NCBI GenBank assembly: GCA_034509735.1
Contig: JACGWO010000010.1
Span: forward strand, 4,526,001-4,590,000
DNA length: 64,000 bases
Direction: 5' to 3'
Source of the DNA: Sesamum alatum
Taxonomy: Eukaryota > Streptophyta > Magnoliopsida > Lamiales > Pedaliaceae
Each line of letters begins with the position of its first letter. The first letter of the stretch is position 1. Both the position numbers and the translations under genes were made by a program. Below the pieces are notes generated by a model. That model worked only from the letters and a program-made list of their open reading frames with translations, was not told where the DNA came from and searched no databases. Below, piece by piece: positions 48,101 through 58,021 of this stretch.

Positions 48101-51100
48101 CAGTAGAGGTTGGTGGAGGAGCCAAAATATGATTAAGCTTATTTTGAGACCCAAGAAACAACCGAAAGGCTTGGGACCAGAGGATATAATTCTGGCCATT
48201 CAACTTGACAGTGGTGCCAAGAGCACCTTTATGTTCAACGGTAGCCATGATCAAGGGGGATAGACAGACAGATAGATAGGACAGCAGCAGCAGGGAGAGC
48301 AGTCAGCAACGAAAAGCTGATTCAGGTGAGCATCTCAGATCGGGCGCGGCGCAAGGTGCAACGCCGGAGGCGGGCGTCGCGAGCAGAAGTGGCGGAAGGG
48401 CGGGGCGGCGCAAGAAGAAGGCGCGGCGCCGCGAACAGAGCGCCGGAGGCGCGAGAGAAGCGGCGACGGCGGCGACCGACGGGTGTGAACGCAAGGTGAG
48501 GGGCCGACGGCCGCGGCGGCCGAGTGACCTGCGGCGGCGGAAGGGGGTGGCGGTGGGTTTGCAAAAAACTAGGGTTAGGTTTTTCTCTCTTGTTTTTTTT
48601 TTTTTTTTTTTTTTTTCAGAAATATATATAAATATATATATATATACAACTTCTTTCTCACTTTTTCTGAACCTGCTCTTATACCATGTACGAAGTGATA
48701 AAAAGAAGAGATGAATCTATATTATTGATTAATGATGATTCCACCTCTATTTATAGTGATGGAATTTAAGGATAACTACACCTATAGAAGAGACCTACTT
48801 GAAGTAAAACTACACCTATAGAAGAGACCTACTTGAAGTAAAATAGGAAAAGATAAGAACAAATTTAAATATTCTAACAATTCGTATTGCATCCTTGTAA
48901 AGAATATTATGTAGTATGAATGCGTATAAGCTTGGTGGTAGAGTTGGATTTGTTCTTTGTGTCTGACAATTGGATTCGTATTGGTAGATATGCAAAATTC
49001 TGGGATTGAGTGGGATTGACCTCTTTTCACCATCTGATGTTGTTGAGAAAAAGAATGTACGGAAAGTTTGCATTTGCATACGAGCTCTCTCAAAGAAAGC
49101 CAGGTCTAAGCAACTAAGTGTAAGATATTTCTTAATCGGATATGTTTGCACAGATTTCTATCTTCTTCTGCAGCATTTATTCCAAATCGTTTTGAGTCAG
49201 GCACTAACATTTCGTTATTTCTTTCCAACCAGGTTCCCGACTTTGACATGGTTATAAACTCAGTAGCCATGCCAACAGATATGGTCGGGGTAATTCGAAA
49301 GAGCTTGGAATCATCGCAATGCACCCTTTCGAGTTCATCCAGTTACAGTTCACGCAAGGGTTCACAGATGAAGCTGAAGCAGGTAATCGATTATTGTGAG
49401 AAGTAGTGAAAAGCTATGTTTTTTTGCAAAGTTAAATCCCAATATCAAGTCACTGATTAATCTATGTTGCCTCTGCTGTGATATAGAAAAATCAGTTTGC
49501 ACCATCTAATAGAGATGATGATAGTAGCTCGGAAGATTCGGATGAGGCAGAAAGCAGATATATGGGTGAAATTCCCTTTTCATCTGCGGGCAAGCTTGAT
49601 TATGCCGATGGGGTAAACTCCGACTCAGAAAATTCACCTGAATCAGATGTCAAATCCCAATGTACCGATGAGTTTAAACACGGACAGCGGAAATCAGCTT
49701 TGTTATCTAAGGCAGTGCGATCAGCTTCTCCACAAGATTGTAAGAATGATTATGAGCTTGATCAAATGTCTACTTGTGGCATCATTTCGAAGAAAAAGTT
49801 AAACCATGGTGTTTTTCATGTAAATAATGGAGAGAGACGTAACGGCACAAATGGTACTGCAGACGTTTCCGATATCAACTTTACCCTCGAGAATGATGAT
49901 TCCGTCGTTGGGGACTCTTCATGCATCGATGTAGGAGAAAGCAATTACATTTCAGATTACTTGGCATTTTCAGATTTAATGGTGCATGCATCTGATGGCA
50001 GCAATCCCGGCACTCTTGATGGAGAAAACAATATATTTGATTTCTTCCTGAATGTCGATTCTCAAGGACTTACTTCGGATAAAAGGAGTTTACAGAATGG
50101 ATCACGAAGGAAATTTTCAGAGGACGAGGAAATGGAGGTATCTTCCACCACTAGCATGAGCTCCGTTTTAGGCCGGCTGCTCAACTTGGAGTTTGACGAC
50201 CAGTTTGATGAGGATGATTCTTTGAGCACAAATGTTTACTCCTTTGAGTCAAAGGAACATGAGGCAGAAAACCACTATAAAGATTCATTTACACTGTCTG
50301 AACCCCCGAAAATGGAGATGTTCGCAACTCAGTCAGACGCTATGCCGTTTGATTTGCAAGAAGCTCAACCTGAAATGGCACCAAGAGCATTGAGTGCTTC
50401 TACCAAGAATATTCATCCATGTCGGCACCAAAGTGAATCACGTGACACTCAAACCAACAATCTTGGAAATGACTTATGCCTGGAAAAGGAGAGCGAAACT
50501 GTCAGGACAACCATGCTCGATTCAGATTCAGATCTCTTGAAGTTCGGCAACAATCGCATTTCCACTGATTTTAACCGTCATATTTCAGATTTGACGTCAG
50601 AATCAGTTGAGGAGAGTGAAAGATCTAGCAAACAGCTTGAGGATGTAAAACCTTTTACTACTCAAGATACACCTCCTGTTGTTTCAAATGTATGTGAAGC
50701 TATTTCAGACGATGATCCTTACTTTCCTGTCAAAGACATGAACGAAGCTCATGAAGACGCTCGTGTAGCCGACAACATTCAAGATAATATCACTTCTGCT
50801 GCTGAAAATGGTAGTCAGGTGATTATCCACTAAAACGTCGTGCAACAGTTCTGTATTTGAAGTGCTCTATTTCATCTTCTCGTAATATATGATTATTTTG
50901 CTCCCTCTTCGTTCTCAGGATAAAAGAGAACACAGTCTGAATATTCCAGCAGAAAGCATTTCAGACGGAAGGAAAGACACAAGTTCTCAATTGCCTCCTG
51001 CGAAGCCTGGTCGAAAGCCACTGCTGAAAACGGTTGTCAAAGGCACAGCCATTGCTGGCGTCTTGTTTCTACTGCTGCACATTGGGTGCGAATCCCTTCT

Positions 51101-51318
51101 TCCTCTCTGTTTCCGCCTTTTTATTTGCTTATCCATTTATGCCGATTTTGCTGATGCACAATTCGAATGACAGCAGAAAAAGCAAAGGGAACAATGCAGA
51201 AGGAACCAAGCAGTACGCTCAGGTTTCCAGGTACAGCGGATCAAAGTCATCATCCACGAAGCAACGAACAGGAAGTGTTGGGAGAGGGATATATCCAACA
51301 AATAAGATCAAGTTGTGA
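42181..51318 (+). CDS. Plant calponin-homology-like protein with C-terminal membrane segment; exons 1-3 frameshifted
   Basis: Exons are about 42181-42270, 42414-42503, 43732-43881, 48988-49119, 49233-49382, 49487-50818, 50919-51085 and 51174-51318, all GT-AG. Exon 1 ends FRELDEVFLQ and exon 2 opens TQTRI. Exon 4 encodes ICKILGLSGIDLFSPSDVVE then KKARSKQLS, and exon 5 VPDFDMV...MPTDMVGVIRKSLESSQ. These are the conserved N-terminal block of a plant protein family that I recall as calponin-homology-like. Exon 6 (444 codons) is acidic and Ser/Asp-rich with no known domain. Exon 7 holds a hydrophobic segment TAIAGVLFLLLHI, followed by a basic 47-residue tail ending GIYPTNKIKL, so a tail-anchored membrane protein is inferred. 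Exons 4-8 give 641 open codons. Exons 1-3 carry several 1-2 base indels and no clear start ATG in frame. It may be a pseudogene or have sequence errors. Intron 3 holds a 4.9-kb copia element in antisense. Confidence 0.75.
44434..48248 (-). pseudogene. Copia gag-pol, broken by several frameshifts
   Basis: Gag starts at 48248 (MATVEHKGALGTTVKLNG). A zinc knuckle CTHCGRTNHVVEKC (CX2CX4HX4C) is at about 47485-47535. The protease site WMLDSGATTH is at about 47265-47290. Integrase has WHCRLGHP...CESCQLGKHH (about 46810-46890) and the core start HSDIWGP (about 46700). The reverse transcriptase has ARLVAKGFTQTYGVDY (about 45490-45540), and the C-terminal part has DADYG and STSGYCTYVGGNLVTW (about 44550-44650). 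At least six frame changes separate these pieces. Each domain is otherwise well kept. Confidence 0.88.
48330..48560. other. GC-rich leader segment of the copia element
   Basis: Between the primer site and gag lies a strongly GC-rich, CpG-rich stretch (for example GCGCGGCGCCGCGAACAGAG), quite unlike the AT-rich window. The short open frames in it are compositional artefacts. It may be captured host sequence or a structured RNA leader. Confidence 0.6.
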
Positions 51319-51588
51319 AGTTAAAGTTCGGAGATATATGCGTGCATTAGTCGTCAGGCGGATACCAAAGAAGCCAACTATACCATATGGTCGTGCGACT
51401 ATTCACCCCGGTCGGCTGTGAAGCTGGAGATTCTGCTGCCCAGAATGAATTCAACTTCTTATAATATTTGCAGAACAATGAAGTATGATCCTGTTGGATG
51501 GCTTCTGCCACTGAAAGATTTTGACATGGATTAAACAGGTCTAAGTTATACAACTCTCCTTCCTTCATATAGTCATGGTTAATAGTTA
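51319..51588 (+). other. Probable 3' untranslated region of the calponin-homology-like gene
   Basis: Non-repetitive sequence of ordinary composition between the stop codon and the next transposon. A polyadenylation signal could not be fixed. Confidence 0.4.
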
Positions 51589-52131
51589 GGCTTAAATGTA
51601 CTTTTTCGTCGTATATCTTTTGCATTTTGGCGTTTTAATTCTCCATATTTTTAAGATAGCAAATAAATTCTGTAATTTTTTACTTTTTTTTTTTGTTGCG
51701 AATTTAGTCTTTCAATCGCCGGAGTTTGCAAATGTTGTTGGAAAAAAAGCATGTACCCCGCATGTGCTTTTTAAAATTTGGTGCTTTTGTTCCCATTGGT
51801 TAATTCTGCCAGAATGGAAGCAATTGTTCGTCTTGTATTTTTTGTATTCTGGCGTTTTAGTCATTTATCTTTCTAGGGAAGCAAATAGGTCATGTAACTT
51901 TTTAATCTTTCGCGATTTTGGTTCATTAAATTGATCAATGGGAACAACAAACCCCAAATTTAAAAAGTACGTGTCAGACACATACTTTTTTTTCGATAAT
52001 ATTTGCAAACTCTAGCAATTAAAGAATCAAAATCGTGAAAAAATTAAAAAATTACAAGAGCTATTTGCTACTTTAGAAAGATAAATGACTAAACAATACA
52101 AAAAATATAGAACAAAAAATGTATTTAGCCC
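51589..52131. mobile_element. MULE-type MITE with 9-10 bp target duplication
   Basis: The left end GGCTTAAATGTACTTTTTCG pairs with the right end AACAAAAAATGTATTTAGCC. The flanks carry TTAATAGTTA (51579-51588; 52132-52141). Inner arms pair over most of the length (AAGATAGCAAATA near 51652 with TATTTGCTACTTTAGAAAG near 52064). No coding frame. Confidence 0.8.
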
Positions 52132-52141
52132 TTAATAGTTA

Positions 52142-52578
52142 TTATCTATCCATTTCCTTTTCTTTCATTGCCTTCATTGTTTACATTCAGATGTAAGGAT
52201 TTGCATTTGAGGGAAGTATTTATTTCAAATGACTTTATATAAAATATCCACCAATAATATATAGTTCAAAATGAAAGTTGAATTTGAAATTATTCAAATG
52301 AATGTACATGATTTGTTACGAAGGATTTGAAATTTCACCTTAAAAAGTAAAAAAATCCATGTCAAAACCCAATGCATATTATTAGACCCATACCCATGCC
52401 CAGATTTAAAAAATATGAAATGGATTTGGGTATGATCTGTATCCATCAATACTATTTGGTCTATATATTCAATTTGGATCACAAAACTATTTTTTTTCCC
52501 AATTCAATTGGACCAAAACAATGATAAATACTAATTAGTCTAGTTGAATTGAGGAAAAAAAAAAAAAAAAAACTTTGG
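52142..52578. other. AT-rich intergenic DNA
   Basis: No gene or paired repeat was seen; an A run lies at 52555-52571. Confidence 0.45.
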
Positions 52579-52970
52579 CATAATTATAGATATTATCTCA
52601 TTTTTTCAAAAAATACAAAAACCACATGAAGTTTGTAACCATATACCAAATAATCCATTTTTATTCATTTTTATAGATGAATGAACAGACCAAAATGCCC
52701 TTATGCAAGCTGAATTATTTTTTAAATTTTCTTGGACTAAAATGCATAGGGGGAGGTTTCTTATATTTTTTACACAAAGGAGCAATAATGTAATTTGTCC
52801 CGGTTAATTTTTTTTTATATAATTTTTACAAAAAATTAAGGGCAAAATAGACAATTCTAGACCTTTAGTTAAAAGTTACAAACCCTAGAGGAATATTTGT
52901 AATTTTAAAAAAAATGAGAAAATATTCATAATCATACAAAATTTCAGGGAAGATCATTGTAATTCACCCT
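52579..52970. repeat. Foldback MITE family 5, copy 1
   Basis: Inverted arms: GATATTATCTCATTTTTTCA on the left and TGAGAAAATATTCATAATCA on the right, ending AATTCACCCT. The inner words ACAAACCCTAGAGG, TTGGTCCAAG-like and ATAAAAATG partners are shared with 61652-62064. Confidence 0.65.
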
Positions 52971-53162
52971 ATTATTTAATAGAATAAATTTTTTTACGCA
53001 TGAAGTTGGGTAGGGTAAGACCCTACCCGTTGACAACACTAATTGGATGAGTGGATTATTTTCATGGTGATATAATCAAATATAATCTTAGAATACATAG
53101 AGTTTGAGGAAAAATGATGCAAACAAAATTTCAAATTATTGCTTGAATCACTGCTTTCAACA

Positions 53163-53222
53163 ACATAAGAGCTCTCTCAAAGAGAGTCAGGTCTAAGCAA
53201 CCAAGGGTAAGATATTGCCTAA
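53163..53222 (+). pseudogene. Duplicated fragment of exon 4 of the calponin-homology-like gene
   Basis: AAGAGCTCTCTCAAAGAGAG, TCAGGTCTAAGCAACCAAGG and GTAAGATATT closely match 49080-49128, the 3' end of exon 4 with its donor site. The translation would be IRALSKRVRSKQ. No other exon of the gene is seen nearby. Confidence 0.7.
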
Positions 53223-53589
53223 ATAGATGCATTTTCATCTCCATCATTTATATTTTTGAATTTATCAAAATTAATTTAATTCACATTTTAATATATAAAG
53301 TATTCCAGCCAATTGAAGTGTGTCTTGCATTATGAAAAAGATAAAAACCAATCAAATTGCAACATGTGGGATATGATTTCTATCAAATCAAGATAAAAAA
53401 AATTAATGTTGTCTTTTTGTTTTGTATATTGAAGAGATAATTTTATAGATATTCAAATTGATCTAAAGCGGCTACATTACTTTTTTTGTCCTTGTATATT
53501 TACAGGATTTTATGAATTTTAAATGATATAAACTAATTTGCTTTTGGTCCCTAATATTCACCTGCCAGGTTTGATTGTTTGTGAATTTG

Positions 53590-55390
53590 GTCCGATTAGG
53601 CCCGGCAATGGGTAGGGTCTTACCCTACTCAGGCCCAGACCCAGACCCAGACAAAATCCAATTAAAAGTATTTTTACCCAAATTCTACCCAGTCCATTAA
53701 ATTCAACTTAAGACCCATGGGTCCTAAGACCCGATCAGACCATTTTTTTTATATGTTTTTCTTTTTGTTTTCTTCTCTCTCTCTCTCCCTTCGTTTTTCC
53801 ATTCCCCAAACCATTCTGATTATAGCAAAATTGCAATCGCCTATTTCATAAAAAAATACACTAAAACTTCAATTTAATGCTTCAAACTACTTTACAAAAA
53901 CTAACATAGCAACTTCAGTTTCTTAAAAATGGCAACTTGAATGCTTTGTAATATGTCATCTGCTGCATTATGAGATGCAGTTTCACACTCTTAAACACAC
54001 AGCAAATGCATAGGTTAGTGAAGCTGAAAATTATTCAGTTTAATGTACATTGTAAGGAATGATTATACAAGAGGATTTAGTACTCAAAGTCAACAGAAAT
54101 AAGAAACAGTGTGTTCAAATCTCGATCAAGCTTCATGATCTGAAAATGAAAATACAAATAAACAACACAAATTAATAAAACCCTTTTCCCCAAACTAGTT
54201 TAAAATGTAAAAATAATTCATACATACGAGAACAGAAAGTATAATTGAAAAAGATACAACACCCACAACCAGTCTCCTATAATAATCCCGCTGCACAAGT
54301 TCAAACAATAGAAAGCATATAACCAACAGCCTAAATGAGCTCCCTAACAGAGATTACACAAACCTATAGCCGAATCAAGCAGGCATAGGCAATTTTTTCA
54401 TCAACACTGCGTCAGTCCATTTTCCACACCTGCAAACATGTTATGCCATTAGTTTTAGTTGCAGCCTACATCTTGTTAATTAATTTCATTCCATTCAAGG
54501 ATTATGTGATTCTAGACTCTATTTTAAAATGTCTAAAAATCTAAATTAAAATTATGCTCAAAGTAATAAGTGCCCACTCATAGGAGTCCTGTTTCAACAT
54601 TATATGCAACCAAATCCTTGATCCAACACTATGATTGCAAGTGCTCGATCAAAGTGGAGCACCTTGTTTAGTCAATCCAGTTCAAGTCCTCACAAGTCAC
54701 GATGCTTTTAGTCACCATTTTTGTTCTTCCAAAAAACCTATAAATGATTTTTCGAGTTTGAATAATTACATGAAAATACACATTATCGACGGGTTTGCCA
54801 CCACGAATTAACGTAACAGAGCACATCGCGCTACGGGCATTTAAATTCAGTTACTGCTATACTCTCCATTATCCTGTACAATATGAGAACAATTCCAATT
54901 AAGCTCATGGGCAACTCAACAGAATAGAAAAGAATTACAACCCACATGATATAAGCTACTAGTTAATCTATAACTGTAATAATCAACCCATTTTCCCACA
55001 GTGAAAATATCAGAAACTGGGATAAAAAGAAAAGAAATAACACTAAAAATCTATGAACAAAGAAGAAAAAAGAAGTAAATACTTGGGTTCTTGAGGGAGC
55101 AGTAGCGATGAAGCGATTTGGGAATGTGTCTGAAGAAAGGGCTGGCGACGTAAGCGGTGGGGCTGGTGGTGGTGGCAGCAACAACTTTTCAAAGGGAGTT
55201 AGGTCGACGAGAAAACAAGGGTGAGAATTGGGGGTGATTTGGAAACGCGTCTGAAGAGAATTGGGATGGGGCGGGTAAGATCGGGTAGGAACGGGTATTT
55301 TACCCGACCCAGACCCAATTCTTTTAATTTAATGGGTTTGGGCCTAATTTTTAATATAGGATCTGGGCTTGGGTAAATTAGTAGTTACAA
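53590..55390. other. Segment bounded by GGGTAGGGT/ACCCGACCC repeats; weak spliced unit inside
   Basis: Both borders carry words such as CAGACCCAGACCCAGACA (53630) and ACCCGACCCAGACCCAATT (55300), with GGGTAGG repeats. Inside, on the minus strand, a stretch encoding SPTAYVASPFFRHIPKSLHR ends in a donor near 55078. An acceptor near 54430 would continue RCGKWTDAVLMKKLPMPA and stop. No start ATG is in frame and I know no family, so I do not call a gene. It may be a captured gene piece in an unidentified transposon, or a non-coding transcript. Confidence 0.25.
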
Positions 55391-56673
55391 CTAATGAAGA
55401 ATTGCAGCACGATTGTATTCTTTATATGGCCAGACCGTGTAACACTCGAACCTGTGCGCAAATTAAATCTCAACAGGCTGAGAAGAACACGGCCTGGTTG
55501 TGTAAAGCAACACAACTATGTTCTTCATCCATTAGTTAATGACAACTTTTCTCTCCTCAAGTATTCATCTCCTTTCAAATCGGTTACCGCTTTCTTCTCT
55601 CATATATTTACTGTACCTTATCCCTTTTTCTATCTATTAATACAGACAATTTTATCTACAACATTGTAGATTATTAACGTACAACGTATTTTATTCTATT
55701 GAAGAAATTGGATGACCATTTCAATTTCTATTGGTGGCATGTTTGGCTCTAGTATGAAAATGGAAGAATTTTATGTTCCACTACTTTTGGACTTGCAAAT
55801 GCTTGAAACAACGACGTACGTTATCTAGCCCATGTAATTGATTAGCTTATTGACCAAACAATATTAATTTGAGAAGTAGTTACTGCTGTAAAAGATAATC
55901 TAGTAGTTCCATTCTCTTGCTCTTACTAATTCATAATTTGTTTTTCGCAACTACCTTGTTATTAACTTATTTCTTGATTGGTTGGTTTTACAAATAAAAT
56001 GACACCCCTATTTATAACTATCATATTCCCAAAAGATGATGGAGATTAAAACAACCCTACGACAATAGATACTTTTCTAGAATTTTCAATAAATTATTGA
56101 GAACATTTAGGACTTATTGTTTATGTTTTCATTTTCAATTTTTAGTGAAAAATATGAATTTTCAACTTTGTACATGTGAAAATGAAAATATGTTGGATTA
56201 ATTAATTGTCCCCTCTGATCCCGGCCTGACACTCTCAAAATTTTTATATCAATAATATTATATCCATGCAAATTTAAAATTTATAAATTTTTTTTAAGAA
56301 AACATTAGTTATGATCACTTATTTATTTTTATTTTTTTTCTTTCATATAATTAACAAGAATAATAAAATTTTAATCATACACACGCATCGAGTGTGCTAT
56401 GATAATCAGTATTAATTAAATGGAGTAGTTCATAAAACCAACGTTGATAGATAAAATATACGTTGACTTAAATACCCTTTTCTTTTTAGATAATAGTTAA
56501 AAAAACTCCTTCCTCAAAATTTACATCCATATTTTTAAGCACCATATTATGTACATTTTTCAAGCTTATTATATTTTCTTTCTTTATGGCTATTTTTTAA
56601 TTCATATTTTATTTAAAATTAAGCTGTACAGTGACTGCATCATTTTTTGTATTATAATCATAATTATATTTTA
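55391..56673. other. AT-rich intergenic DNA
   Basis: No gene, RNA or paired repeat is supported. The 91-codon frame at 55394-55669 has no family match. Confidence 0.45.
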
Positions 56674-56935
56674 AGATAAATTACAGTGACATCTCTTAAA
56701 GTTAGATCAAAATACACAAACACCCCCTACTTTTTATTAAATTACAGCTACACCCCTGAGGGGTGTTAGTGTAATATTTTTCAGGAGTATTAGTGTAAGC
56801 TTTGCCTTTGAATAGAGTGTGTAGTTGTAACATAACCATAACCTCATGAGGTGTAACTGTAATTTTACAAAAGATAATAGGTATTTGTATAATTGAATTT
56901 AATATAAGGGGATGTCAATATAATTTACCCCATAT
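56674..56935. repeat. Foldback MITE family 2, copy 1
   Basis: It starts AAATTACAGTGACATCTCTT and ends GATGTCAATATAATTTACCC, inverted partners. It shares ATTACAGCTACACCC and GGTGTAACTGTAAT words with 58596-58856. Confidence 0.7.
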
Positions 56936-57228
56936 TTTACGTGTGCACACGCATTGAACGTGCAGTTACTACTTATTTTATTAGGTGTGAGAGGACTAAA
57001 GTAACTAATTTTGATTGACAAAAGATACATGGACTAAAATACCCTCATGCATATTGTTCTTACACAATATATCCATCTCTCTTGATTTTTTCTCTCTATA
57101 GTACTCTATTCATGCATATTTCAAATTAATAAAAAATTGTTTAAGAAGTATCAGTTTTAACTTTTAATTAATTATTTTTTTCATTTTTGTTCCTTTTCAT
57201 ATACTTAAAATTATGTTATAAAAATTTA

Positions 57229-57775
57229 AAGGGATAATTACACTCCCCTCTCCTGAAGTTTGGTGTAATTACACACAGGCTTCCTGTGGTTTGAAAAATT
57301 ACATCTAATACCCCTAAACTTTGCTCCTGTCTAACAAATAGGTCCCTTCGTTAGTCAAAATTCACCGAATTTATTGATATTAGCAAAAAAAATTGAACGA
57401 AAATCAAATTTTACCATCGATTGACTTATTACTGACTTATTGTAGGTCAAACAAATCTTTTCTATGACGAAACTATCCTTATATAACTTCACACGTTAAT
57501 GCATGTGAGGTGGTACATCTTTACCGTTATAAGGGTATTTTAATCATAAAAAATTTATTTGGCATGCAATAAGTTAGTAATAAGTCAATCAAGGGTAAAT
57601 ATCGATTTCCATTACTTTTCTTTTTGTTAATATCAACAAATTCGGTGAATTTTGACTAACGATGGACTTATTTGTTAGACGGATGCAAACCTCAGAGGTA
57701 GTAGATGTAATTTTTCAAACTACAGCGAATCTACGTGTAATTATACCAAAATTAAGGAGAAGGGAGTGTAATTAT
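57229..57775. repeat. Foldback MITE family 1, best-preserved copy
   Basis: It starts GGGATAATTACACTCCCCTC and ends GAAGGGAGTGTAATTAT. The arms are complementary over most of the length: TGAAGTTTGGTGTAATTACA with TGTAATTATACCAAAATTAA, and AGGTCCCTTCGTTAGTCAAA with TTTGACTAACGATGGACTTA. It has no coding potential. Confidence 0.8.
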
Positions 57776-58021
57776 GCACACGCATCAAGTATGCTCCGAT
57801 ATTTAGTTTCCTATAAAACTTAACACACTTACAATATTTTACAAACTGTGAAATATGTTATAAAATACTTCCAAAAAAAATTTATAAGTTCGTCCAAACG
57901 CCCTTTAAATGAAGAATGTACAATTATGAATACACTAGAACAAAAATAAAGAAATTAATCCTATTATAAATTAGCTAAACATTGTACAATGTACACATAT
58001 TTTATTCATAATTTATGTATG

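Larger units (their letters stand above)
43959..48879 (-). mobile_element. Ty1-copia LTR retrotransposon in intron 3 (antisense to host gene)
   Basis: The LTRs are 43959-44155 and 48687-48879, flanked by the direct repeat ATTCG (43954-43958; 48880-48884). On the minus strand each LTR starts TGTTAGAATATT and ends CTTCGTACA. Next to the 5' LTR is TGGTATAAGAGC, one base from the common plant initiator-tRNA primer site TGGTATCAGAGC. The polypurine tract (plus strand CTCCCCCTCAAGC) adjoins the 3' LTR. Gene order is gag, protease, integrase, reverse transcriptase, RNase H, the copia order. The LTRs are nearly the same, so the insertion looks young, yet the coding frame is broken in several places. 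Confidence 0.95.

Noticed and set aside
48303..48564. Alanine/proline/arginine-rich frames on both strands
   Set aside because: They arise from the GC-rich leader of the copia element, have no family match, and lie in a retroelement untranslated region.
49562..50833. 423-codon frame as a stand-alone intronless gene
   Set aside because: It is exon 6 of the calponin-homology-like gene: flanking acceptor (49486) and donor (50819) sites keep phase with neighbouring exons, and the open frame extends upstream of the first ATG.
54963..55184. 73-codon proline-rich frame starting MLLPPPP
   Set aside because: The start is TTG and not ATG, and the frame runs through a likely intron; a different frame gives the better spliced reading, itself only weak.
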